From Saccoglossus kowalevskii (Eukaryota > Hemichordata > Enteropneusta > Harrimaniidae): a stretch of 24,939 bases of DNA. The DNA lies in assembly GCF_000003605.2 (NCBI RefSeq), contig NW_003134846.1:15439-40377 (forward strand), in the 5' to 3' direction. Both the position numbers and the translations under genes were made by a program. The stretch's first letter is position 1. Each line of letters opens with the position of its first letter. Under the pieces are notes generated by a model. The model made no database searches and had not been told where the DNA came from. It saw only the letters and a list, made by a program, of their open reading frames with translations. Shown here in pieces: positions 1 to 11,700 of this stretch.

Positions 1-131
1 CTCCTTGTTGAAACAACAAGTCCCATTGCTTTGATACTATACATTGCTCATTTTCTAATGATATTTTCTGTTTTTTAATTGAAATGTGCATTGCTAACAG
101 CGGAGCTATCTCAGCCGACCGGCTGCTTGTT
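1..131 (+). repeat. Right end of hairpin-ended repeat family A (left part outside window)
   Basis: This matches the right ends at 3985-4114 and 13945-14058: the last tandem-unit remnant (CCATTGCTTTGATACTATAC), then GCATTGCTAACAGCGGAGCT, a CAGCC/GGCTG hairpin and the terminal CTTGTT. The three copies diverge right after CTTGTT, which places the element boundary at about 131. The rest of the element lies to the left of the window. Confidence 0.85.
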
Positions 132-1052
132 TTCTTATTCTAATGTCATATTTCTCAATTTATATGAAGTTATATCCAAATCTATCTGTCTGACTACCTG
201 TCTGTACTAAAAAATGTAACATTTATTTACTTTATTGGGGGTTATTGTGCGACATGTGTACATTCATACATATGGCATATTGACAGCAGATTGTGTGGCA
301 TGTTTAAGGATGCATATGACAGAGAATGTAGCATATATATGTAAGTAAGAAAACATGACCTGTATGCAGCGGAGTGCATGACATGTTGGTGGATGTGTGC
401 CAAAAAAGTGTGGGGCAGGTCCTAATTTTCAGTCAGGATTACCATTAAAACCACCATTTGGCAAATCATGTGCCAGTGATCAGTGTTTGGGTGAGTGGTC
501 AATGTTTTCAATAAACTAGCAAGTGAAAAACATGAATAATGAAAATATGGTCGGAATATACTGCATAGTCAGAAATTAAGCAATAACGATCAACACTTTC
601 AGATTGCTGTTTTGCAAGGACATCTATTTTGCAATGAAGACTTTAATCCGGGGTCTGATACTGTACTGTTCTGTTTTTACAGCAAGGTAAGGTGGGAATG
701 ATTTTAATAATATACTAGAGATATTTGTGTGCACAGATTGTTACTACACTGTAACATCTATATTGAAATGAAGAATTCAATCCCAGGTGTAAAACTGTAC
801 TATTTATGTAATGTTAGCTTGAACAACAATTTTGCCTACCGGGGTGGGAGTGTGGTCAGGTATTTCAAAATCTGATTACATTTTCTAATTTTTGTGAATT
901 TGTTTGTGATTTTCTACAGTATCTATGGAAAGCAAAAGTGCTGAACATATAAGACTACAGATTATTGGGGAAACAAATAAAATTAAAAGTTACAAAGCAC
1001 TGTCAAGCCCATTTGTTTCATTTGGCATTCTACAGTAGATATAAGATGTACT
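132..1052 (+). other. 5' flank and probable 5' UTR/promoter region of the receptor-like gene
   Basis: AT-rich, with no long coding frame. No TATA box or initiator could be assigned with confidence. A pyrimidine-rich stretch ending in CTACAG at 1030-1035 looks like a 3' splice site 17 bases before the start codon, so part of the 5' UTR may lie in an upstream exon. A short upstream ORF (925-1038) ends 14 bases before the main ATG. Transcript data would decide the true 5' end. Confidence 0.4.
925..1038 (+). CDS. Short upstream ORF (37 codons)
   Basis: ATG at 925 begins MESKSAEHIR and ends at TAG 1036-1038, just upstream of the main ATG at 1053 and in a different frame. If the transcript starts before 925 it would act as a translation-attenuating uORF. 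It has no recognisable domain. It could equally be chance, or intronic if the CTACAG at 1030-1035 is used as an acceptor. Confidence 0.25.
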   Translation: MESKSAEHIRLQIIGETNKIKSYKALSSPFVSFGILQ

Positions 1053-2784
1053 ATGTTTAGAGTGAATAATAACAACCTCTTACTTTTTTTCTTTGTCAGT
1101 TGTTTGACCAACCACTACTGTACGGGAGATCAGGGGTATGAACCACCAAATGTTCCAGGCATTCTATTTGTTTACGATTCATGGGAAACTGAACGATGTG
1201 GTCTGGATGGATTTCATGTAACTCTCGTCAAACATGTCGCAAATATATTATCATCGATGTACCATATTTACAGCACTGTACTTGAAGTGAGCAGAGAAAA
1301 ATGCAGAAAGGCAGAAGATGAGAATATTCATTTGATTGAGCCAGCAAAGAAAAAAGCAAATTATTGTCCAAGTAGAGAGTGGTTCTTTCTTCATGATAGT
1401 TACTTCCCTGTTTTGAAAAGTATTAATATAAAACATGTAGTTGGATATTCACCAAGAACTGACAATGCTGCATTCACCATTCAAAATGAGCTTTTTAATG
1501 ATGCAAGACTAATTTTAATTAACCATGTTTTGCCTGATGCATTTGAAATGAATGGAGAAATAGATGAATTGGTATACAAGGCTGCTGCAGCATTTATATC
1601 AATTGGACCCTTAATACATGAAGAAAACTATTTAAAATTGCAACTGCTAGGACTGGACGAAAAACCTCATGTAAAATTATATCCATTTCCATCAAAAATT
1701 TTCTTCAAAGAGAGTGTGGTTAAGGATATATTTAATGATAAAACAAAAAAAATTTATATTTCTACCTATGGACATTTTTTTCATCCTAATATTAAAGCTG
1801 TGAATGTATTAGGTGAAGTGGCAAACGTTTTTAAATCGTTGAAGCAGAGTCTTTCACTGAAGATTCTGTGCGTGCCAGATGAATTAGAGATTTTTGAGAC
1901 AATAAATAATTTTGTTAGTAGCTCGGCCTTGCCACTTAATGATGTAACAACATATAGTTCATGTTCTCTGAAACAAATCTTGAGAACTTTGCGAGCGAGC
2001 CATCTTTGTATAATCCCCAAAATCGACATTGAATACAGTTTTGTAGGCATAGAAGCTATAGCATTGGGAGTTCCTGTCTTGGTTGATGAACAATCACAAC
2101 TAGCAGCTTTTTTTGGAGAAGTGTTCAACAACACTTGGCAACATATTGACTTGTGGGAGTCTAAGATTGTGGAAAATACTTTCGAAAGTTGGGAAGAAAA
2201 AATTCGAAACAGCCTACAGTCTTTAAACATGTCTTGGCATAAATCAGCTGCTTTACGAGAAGAATTTAAAACAAGTTACCTTGTATCAAAAAGTTATAAA
2301 GAAGTCGTTGCATTGCTAAATCATACAACTATCAATGAGTGTCCAGAGTGTCCATGCAAATCATGTTTGCCATTAAAAGTACACTGTGTCTTCAATTCAA
2401 CTAATTCGCAAACAAATTCTAAATCAAGTACTCCAACAAATTTCAATCATTGGTTGTGGAAATGCACAGACATTATTACTCAATTAACAATAAACAACAA
2501 AGATTACCAAGAGGAATTGGAATGTGCTGTCCAAAACAAGTGTTCCGCTATTATCCTAGGATACAAGGAAGGGAGTCTTATAATTTACATTACATTCCCA
2601 AATCTCTTTAGCCTATATGTATTCCAGGGCATTGTAAATTCAGGAACACTGGCAAGAGAATTTGACAAGATTTTAATTTCTGAGAAAATGAGGTATGAGG
2701 CAGCTCTACTGAACATCCCCTTTAAGCTGGATTTATCATATGATGAAGAGCAGTTCAAGTTACTTGCCACGTACTTAATAAATC
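1053..2784 (+). CDS. Exon 1: signal peptide, GT4-like glycosyltransferase domain, TRADD-N-like domain
   Basis: The start ATG is chosen because it opens a signal peptide (Arg3, hydrophobic LLLFFFVSCL at 9-18) and an in-frame stop lies upstream near 980. Residues about 35-215 form the N-terminal Rossmann part (KHVVGYSPRTD at 127-137, LILINHVLPD at 153-162). Residues 232-355 are the C-terminal half, with SHLCIIPK and FVGIEAIALGVPVLV at 330-344. In the GT4 EX7E motif the second Glu is E334, but the first position is Ile326. Possible N-glycosylation sites are at N359, N392, N423 and N448. The cysteines in CPECPCKSC (430-438) suggest disulfides. Residues about 470-577 (KEGSLIIYITF, then acidic-aromatic pattern to ATYLI) resemble the invertebrate TRADD-like N-terminal domain. 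The donor gtaagt follows AAT C (phase 1). If unspliced, the frame reads on 17 residues to TGA at 2835-2837. Confidence 0.88.
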
Positions 2785-5700
2785 GTAAGTTTAAATTACC
2801 ATTTTTTTTTGCTATGCACACATGGAGGTACATGTGATGTTGTACAGATATATGTATGTAAATTGTGTCCCAATGATAAACCACTGGGTGGATTGGGATG
2901 CAATTTTGTAATTTGCATACTAATTTATTACTTTTTAGCTCCGCTGTTGACTTTGTCGAGCGGAGCTTATCGTATGAGTGATTGTCAGTCGTCGCCGTCG
3001 TCGTCGTCGTCCGTGTCAATGTTTTATATTTTTGACTTCTTCTTGAAAACTACAAGCCTGAATGCTTTGATACATGGTGTATATGTATCTTGCGTATACC
3101 TCTCTTAGGTTTGTTCATTTCATGTTGATATCTTCAATTCTCTAATTTTGGTGAGCATTTTTGTCATTTTTGGTAAAAAGTGATATTTTCGACTTCTTGT
3201 TAAAAACCGCAAGTCCAATTGCTTTGATACTACATATAAAGGTACTACATGTGGACCTCTCTCATATTTGTTCATTTCGTGATGATATCTTAAATTCTCT
3301 AATTTTGGTAAATATTTTTGTCATTTTTGGTAAAAAGTGATATTTTTGACTTCTTGTTAAATACTGCAAATGCAATTGCTTTGCTATTACATATATAGGT
3401 ACTACATGTGATCCTCTCAGATTTGTTCATTTTGTGATGATATCTTCAATTCTCTAATTTTGGTGAATATTTTTGTCATTTTTGGTGAAAAGTGATATCT
3501 TCGACTTCTTGTTAAAAACCGCAAGTCCAATTGCTTTAATATTATATATATAGGTACTACATGTGGACCTCTCTCAGATTTGTTTATTTTGTGATGATAT
3601 CTTCAATTCTCTAATTTTGGTGAATATTTTTGTAATTTTTGATAAAAAGTGATATTTTTGACTTCTTGTTAAAAACCAATAGTTCAATTGCTTTGATATT
3701 ACATGTATAGGTACTACATGTGGACTTCTCAGATTTGTTCATTTTGTGATGATATCTTCAATTCTCTAATTAATTTATTTTGGTGAATATTTTTGTAATT
3801 TTCGGTAAAAAGTGATATTTTCGACTTCTTGATGAAAACCGCAAGTCCAATTGCTTTGATATTACATATATAGGTACTACATGTGGTTCTAACTCGGATT
3901 TGTTCATTTCATGATGATATCTTCAATTCTTTAATTTTGATGTATATTTTTGTAATTTTTGGTAAAATTGATATTTTCCACTTCGTGTTAAAAACCACAA
4001 GTCTGATTGTTTTGATACTATACATATTGTTCATTTTCTAATGATATCCTCTGTTCTTTAATTGAAATGTGCATTGCTAACAGCCGAGCAATCTCAGCCG
4101 ATAGGCTGCTTGTTAAATTTCAAGATATGAATAGAAATGAAAACAATATGAAAATTGGATGATTTTGCAAAGTTTTGAGGAGTTTCACCATGTTCAACAC
4201 ACAGATTTAAATGTGAACACATATTCTTGTAGGCAAAAATGTTAATTTCATGAGGTTGATGTCATGATTTTTCGAATGGGATACTCGTAAGATGGAGAAC
4301 TCATGACACATTACTGCAATGCCTAATTATTCTTGTACTGATGTGGCCATGATGGCGCAATTACATGCGTTATGTAGCACACACGATCCAGAAAACATGA
4401 ATGCAAAATATTTGACCCAACCCAGAGTGAAACAAAAGCTATTCAAATTAAGGCAGAACAAAAATGAGCGCAAAATATTTTCAAGTAGATTTGACCTTAA
4501 CTGAGTGAACATGACTTTAAATTTAACTTTTGAAACATGTGAACACTAAATATAACAATTTAACATGGCCCAAAACAATTCATCTTTGTGGTATTGGGTG
4601 TATTGCAATACCTGGAGTAGTATAGTTTATGGATTGGCACTTGGTATGAATGAAATACGATAGTCTAGCTATGAGGTAGTGCAATGTGCCTTTACTAACA
4701 TAAGTTATAATCATTATTTATTACTAAGCTCATGTATTATAAGACGAATATTCACACAGAACTCCAAGACTTCTTTACCGAAAAACGATTTAACCCCACA
4801 AAAGTTATAATGCATGCATGCTAAGATTACATGTCCGATTATAGCATGCACGTTTTCGCATTATTGCATTTTATTGAGACAATCATTACTTTTTACATTG
4901 TGATTTATAGGAGACGATCATTATTTTTTACATTGTGATTTATAGGAGACGGTGGAAATAGCATTTTCAGCTACATAGATGATGATGTTGGAGATGATGA
5001 TAATGTGATAAATGATGATTACGAGGAAGATGGTATGACTTTGGAAGAGCTTAACAACTTAATTCTGAAGAAAAAAGTATGTAATAATGCATTTATTTAT
5101 GTGTATACACCCGTCCCATTGTGTGTGTGTGTTTGCAATCGTTGCGTGATGGCCCTTTGGGTTACCCCTTAGGCGAGGCCTTTTTCTTAGAGAATGCTAC
5201 CCTAGGGTGTTCCTTGCAGACCTGGGTATATTCTCTAATAGTTTCCATTTGGGGTTGTAATCTGTAATTAAGCAATAAATAAGTAATAAATGAAATTTCC
5301 ACAGATTTTCCACAGGTATGATTAGGTAAACAAACATGTTTCTACAACCTTATTAATCTCATTGAACTCAGGCAAAAAAAATATATATACTGGACTGATT
5401 TGAATGATACATTCCCTAAACATTGGACCCGACAGAAAATTATAATAACACATACTTGACTAGGTGAAAGTAATGCAAACAGCCAGCTCTTGATGTTGCA
5501 ATGCAGTCAACCCATGCATTATATCCAGCCATTATACAGCAAACCAATTCCCTCTGACATACATTTCCATGTGTCACTAACTGTTCCAGCAGATACAAGT
5601 ATGGTATAATTAAAAGCAACAAGTATTTTTTACTTGTCGGATATTGCATTTATGAACTTATGGATATTTGATATGTTCTTTGTACTAACTTTGCATTTCC

Positions 5701-8700
5701 CGTAAATGATTAAGACGACAAAAAAAAATTAACCAACATGGCCACCAGTCGACAATTTGACAGTCAACAAAATTTCAATAATTTGCATGCCTGAGAAATA
5801 ACAGTTGGTTAAATTTCAACTCGCAACCAAGTGTAAGCTTGTATGTTAGTGCATATGTACAAATCTATGCATTGTAAACACATAACTGAATTCTGGAAGG
5901 GCTAAATAGCTAGTTTTAATATGGCTGGTACTCTGTTATCTTGTAATCTGATAATGAAAGAAATGCATGTGAACATGTCAGATATACATGTCCACTTTGA
6001 ATGTGATCAATCCAGTGATGTGCGTGCTACAGACATGTGCTACAGACATATATGAATGCACAGAGGTTAATCCACAAGTCCCATTTTTCGTACAGGTACA
6101 AACAGTAAATCAAATGACATTACAAGGCTTGACATAGGATGGAATAAATCATTAGTCTAAAGACTAGCAAAATACAATCAGTAGTCCTTACACGTTCCAT
6201 CATAAAATAATTTAAATCTCACTATTAATTGTTTAAGTCACGGAAACAAAATTACCACTATTCAGTGATTTGAAAAATAAAATGGCGCATGAAAGTCCTA
6301 TTGTGTTTGTACCAAGTTTACACCAAATCCATTATTCCTCTCAATAAATGGACTCTGAGTTCGTTTAGAGGAAATAAAATGTATATTTATGTTTATATAT
6401 TAGTCTCCCATTTAGCCCAAGCTTGGCACACCTAGTTTTTACTTTTCACCATTAACAGCATTTTAACTCTTCTGTGATTTTTTTGGCTGGGCTGATTTTG
6501 TCCATACTTGGTAGGCAGGTCATATCGTCATTCTAGTTGGGTGGTAAAATCTAAAAAAAAAAGTCTGACCTACAATTTTTTAATGGCTTTGCACCAAATG
6601 TATTTCATCCTTCAATTCCGGGACTAAAACACCTTGGCTCATTCTATTTAGCTTGATATCTTTTTTCATTACCGAGAAATTTGACCTAAGTTGGGGTAAC
6701 TTTAACTCTTCCATGATTTTTTTGGCTAGGCTGATTTTGTTAATACTTGGCAGACAGGTCATACCATCACTCTAGTTGAGTGGTTATATTGGAAAAAAAT
6801 TCCTGATCCACTGTTGCCATGGCAACTGACAAATGTTTTTTTTTTTAAATACTTTCGCCCTAATGTAATACCTACTACAAGTCTTGTAATAGCAGTGTTC
6901 AAATGATCATGCTTTTTATTTTGGCTAAGTTGCCGACTGATGAGAGAACATGTTAGCTTCAGTTCTCGTCCTACCGGCTTGTCGGTGTATGTGTGTCTGT
7001 CTGTTCCACTGATGTATGTTAATGTGCTGATTTAGGTCTTAGTAAAAATCCATGCATATTAATTACCTAATTTGCACGATATTTAGCTAATTTAGCGGTT
7101 CCATGACTGTTCCACTGTTGTCTAAAAAGCTACCCATTTGATTTTGATGAAACTTAGTAAATAGATGATCAGGACTGATGCACAGATTTGATTAGTTTTT
7201 TGTAAAAACATGTGCATATTAATTACCTAATTCGCATAATGACTACTCAGTTTTTGGCTTTCCCGTGATATCTCAAGTACTAAACATCACATTTCAATGA
7301 AACTTGGTACATATATGTCCTAGGACAAAGTACAAACATGATAGTTTATTTTAGCCGAGCATTACATTTACCTAATTTACATAATTAATCAATTTTGCTG
7401 CTTTTTCTTTTTTTCAAATACCAATTACCCCGTTTCAATGACACTTGGTACATAGATGCTTTAGGGCAATGCAGAGACCTAATTAGTTTAGGTTGAAATT
7501 AGTGCATCTTAATTACCTAATTTTCATGATAAACCAATTTTCAACTTTAACGCTGATATCTCAAATACTAATTATTCAATTTCAATGAAACTTGATGCAT
7601 ATATGACCTGTGACATTGTGCAGACCTTATCAGTTGTTTTACTATGAAATCTGTGCATATTAATAACCTGATTTGCATAATTATTCAGCTTTCAGCCTTT
7701 CTATCAATACCACAAATACAAGTAAATTTGAATTCATTTTTTATGTGTCTTCAATACTCTCAGCACACTGGACTTCTTTCTAAGCTTTCTTTGATTATTT
7801 AATATGTTTCATATTTTTGCAAGGCATCTCATACTGAGAATGGAAATTACAATGGTGATTCTAGAGGTTAGTTAGTATCTACTATTACATTTTCCTCCTT
7901 TTAATATTTCAGTGTGTGTGGGTAAATAAGTGCCAACTCAAAATGTCTGTCCAAACACTGTCATGTATGTGGGCTAGAAGAGCATATCTGTTTTGTCAGT
8001 CAGTGTCATGTCAATATGGTTGGAAATGTGTGTGTGTCTTTGAATATTTAAAATAATTTTAAATAAATTTATGAAAAGAATTAAGAAATACTAGTGACTG
8101 CTGACAAGCAACAAAGTTTGGGGCATCTTACAAGCCACTCTGACACTGCATATCATACTCACATCAGCCTATTGTCTTATATTACTTTGCTTTTTATTCC
8201 GTCAGATCATTACAGTGAATTTGAGTATCATAATTTCATAATTGTCTTGTTGGTTGTACTCGCGAGTATATGTAAGTTGAAACAAATTAATGCATTGTTT
8301 ACAGTTTTGCTACATATACATAACTTCTAAATTATACATAATGTCTTCATTGGACTTTTTGGAGGGGGGTTCTGTTGAAATTTAGTGTTGCCTTTACTCA
8401 TAGTGCATTACTGATGCACATCATTCATAAAATATAATTGTGTGACTATTTCTTGTAATCAGATTCATATGTAGGTTTAATATTTGAATCCAGTCTGGTG
8501 ATACAATACAATCAAGCATGTTTACTCTTATTTAGGCATTCTTTGTATCTGAGGCCATGTGTTTTTTTTTTCAAAGGCAGAGACTTTGACATTTATATCT
8601 TGCTTTTCATTATTTTCAGTTATTGGATATTTCATTACACAAAGCATTACAAGACATAGCAGTAAGAAGTTTTTATTAGTTCCTGTTCAGATGGGGACTT

Positions 8701-11700
8701 GTGTTTTGATCTTTGTGTGTATGTGCATGTGCATCTTTCAAACTTAATGCATTTTGGCAGGGGTAATTATTCACTGGGTTATAATTTTGCTTATTTCACT
8801 GACTGGAAAATGGCTAAATTAAAACCCAGTGAATATGTAAAATTTAGCATAAAACAAATTATCTAAATGATAAAACCGTGAATTTAAAACCCACTGAATA
8901 TCCTGAAATTTAAACTCAGTGACAATTAGTCATTTTACAGTACATATGCATGTTCATATGTTTTGTGAGCTGATTCAAGATGGCCAAATGATGATCATTT
9001 TTATTAGCTCCGCTGCCGACTTAGTAGAGCATTGCTTATCATACGAGTGACTGTCCTCTGTCATTGTTGCCGTTGTTGTCCATGTCAACTTTTTACTTTT
9101 TCGACTTTTTCTTGAAAACTACAAGCTTGAATGCTTTGATACTTCTTGTGTATTTAGCTTGGGTAGACCTCTTTTAGATTTGTTCATTTCATGATGATAT
9201 CTTCAGATCTTCAATTTTGATGAATATTTTTCACATTTTTGATACAAATTGTTATTTGGAACTTTTTGAAAACTACTAGCTGGATTGCTTTTATACTTGG
9301 TATGTAGGTACTCAGTGATGACTTAAAATTTAAGCAAATTTAGGTCCCTAAAATCATTTAAAAAGTGATGATGAAATGATCGGCAGGTAGAGGACTGAAC
9401 CATATTTATCCATGAGGTGAATCATTACCTTCTAACATTTATATTTAGATATACACTTGTACCAAAAATCACACTTTGAAAATAATTAGATATTCACAAA
9501 TATTTGTTTAGTCTGCTCTTGCTTTGGGATATGTTGTGATTATATACATACATTCATACTCATAGTTTCTGTTATTTCAGCTGTTGCAGACACTGGGATG
9601 TTTGATGCCGTGAGAGGTTTCAACTATACCAAGTCATTCACTACAACTAGAAGCACAGACAGCCAAGCAATTGAGTATCTTAATCTTATGCTGGTTGGAT
9701 TGCCTTCAAAGTCATTCACTACAACAAGAAGCCCAGGACATATTGAATATCTCAATCTCATGCTGATTGGTAGATGCCCTTCACGGACTGAACGAAATCG
9801 TTTCAATTATATGATAAATCAGAAATCCTCAATGAAAAAAAAGGTAATATTCCAGCTAAATAAATAACCATAGACGAAACAGGATTGTCCATGGTTAGCT
9901 GTATATTTTGTATTGTAGGCTGTTGGGTATAGAGGACGAATATGTATGTATCAGTGGGTGTGTGTTTGCACCGTTCCTTTCAAAGTGTAATAAAATGTAG
10001 TTAGTGCAAAGATATTTCAAAGATAATTCACTCCTATGTAATGCCAATTTGCATTTAAAAAATCAGAAAACAACCAAATTTCAACATGCCTTACCCATTT
10101 CTTATTAGCAGTCAAAAACAGAAACTTATGGATCGAACTCTATCTGTGAATCCCAACCTGTATCTTTCACATGCCTGAGTTGATCGCATTTAAACTTCAC
10201 ACATACGTAATATGCACCTCTATTCAGTTCCTATTCTAATTCAATCATTTCTGCTACTCAAAGTGATGAGTGTATGATGATGGAAATTAGCTACCAACTG
10301 AAAATCCTTATTGTAATAAATGACTTCTACTATGACATTATTTGGTCTACAGTGCTGATATTGATAGTGCACACGCATTGTCAGATTTTGTGACGACATC
10401 TTCAATCTTTTTAGATGACAGAATGGAGCTAGTCAAATAGGTGATTGTTTTTTTGTTCATAGTCTGTCAACAATTTTTTTAACTTCTTCTTGAGAAATGC
10501 GTGTGTATGTACCTCTGGACCTCTGTAAGATTTACTCATTTCTTGATGATATCTTCAAATCTCTATTTGTGGAAAAATATTTTGGTAAATTTTAGTGAAA
10601 AAATGCTATTTTTGACTTTCCTTGAAAACTCAATTGCTTTGATACTTAGTATGTATGTACTTTGGGTGAATATTAGAATTCTTCTTGAACACTACCCACC
10701 CAGTTGCTTTGATATTTTAGTTGTACATTTTTTTGTTGAACAATTTGTTCTCGACAAGGCTACAACAATGTTCTTGTAGGACAGCAGAGCTATTTTGTGG
10801 CTCACATTGCCTTTTGACTTTATTCTTGAAAACTACCAGCTAAATTGCTTAGAATTTTGGTATTACATGTATGTACCTTAAGTGGGCTGCTGTCAGATTT
10901 GTTCATTTCATGACAATACATGTATAATTTATTTTCTCTTTTTTGGCAAATATCCTTTGATTGTTAATTTTGTAAAAAATTATATTTTCGAAATTTTTTT
11001 GTATCACTGCTAAATATTTTTGTGAACAATTTTATGAAGTTGACATTTTCTCAACAGCAAAACCAAACCACCTTCGGTGGCTGTGTGTTAGTTAACTTGA
11101 CTACCACATTGTCTTATCGGAGAGCTAGTTTGATCGTCTGGTCACTTGTTTCATGATGTTATCTTCAATTATTTATTTTTAGCAAATATATTTTCGACAT
11201 TTTTGTTAAAATTTTTGTTTGTTTTTTTCGACTTTTTGAAAAATACAAGCCTTATTACTTTGATACTTGGTATGGTTTGTAACCAGTTGATAACAATATT
11301 GAAATTACCATAGCAACAACTTTATAAACTATCATTGTGATTGGGAACATTGTAATAAAAATAACCATGGCAAATCACTAATATATCATCAATATAGAAC
11401 ATTTTCAACTTTGTTTGTGGAAGACAGAAACATGTGATCACTTGTGGTTTCTTGGCCTTAGTCTTGAGATGCATTTTTTGAGATGGATGTCTATGTGGCT
11501 GATATTTTCAGACCATAATTCAATTTAATTGGGTATATAGAGCTTATATAAAGAAACATTGTAATTCTATACCTGAGAAGTTTGTGGAAATCCACTAAAT
11601 CTAAATCTGAAAATTTATTAGACTAAAAACCATGAATGTCAATTCAAAGGTATTTTCTGTTTTATAAACTTCAGATTATTTTCACATTGTACATCTCAAA

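Noticed and set aside
1781..2230. Minus-strand 149-codon open frame opposite exon 1
   Set aside because: It lies antisense to the GT-like region, has no domain and no splice or start context. The plus-strand frame is far longer and recognisable.
2935..4114. Considered as a CRISPR-like array because of the regular units
   Set aside because: Units are about 157 bp, contiguous without spacers, and in an intron of a eukaryotic gene; this is a tandem-core transposable element.
9624..9806. Minus-strand open frame opposite exon 6
   Set aside because: It is the antisense shadow of the duplicated exon; the plus strand has matching splice sites and phases.
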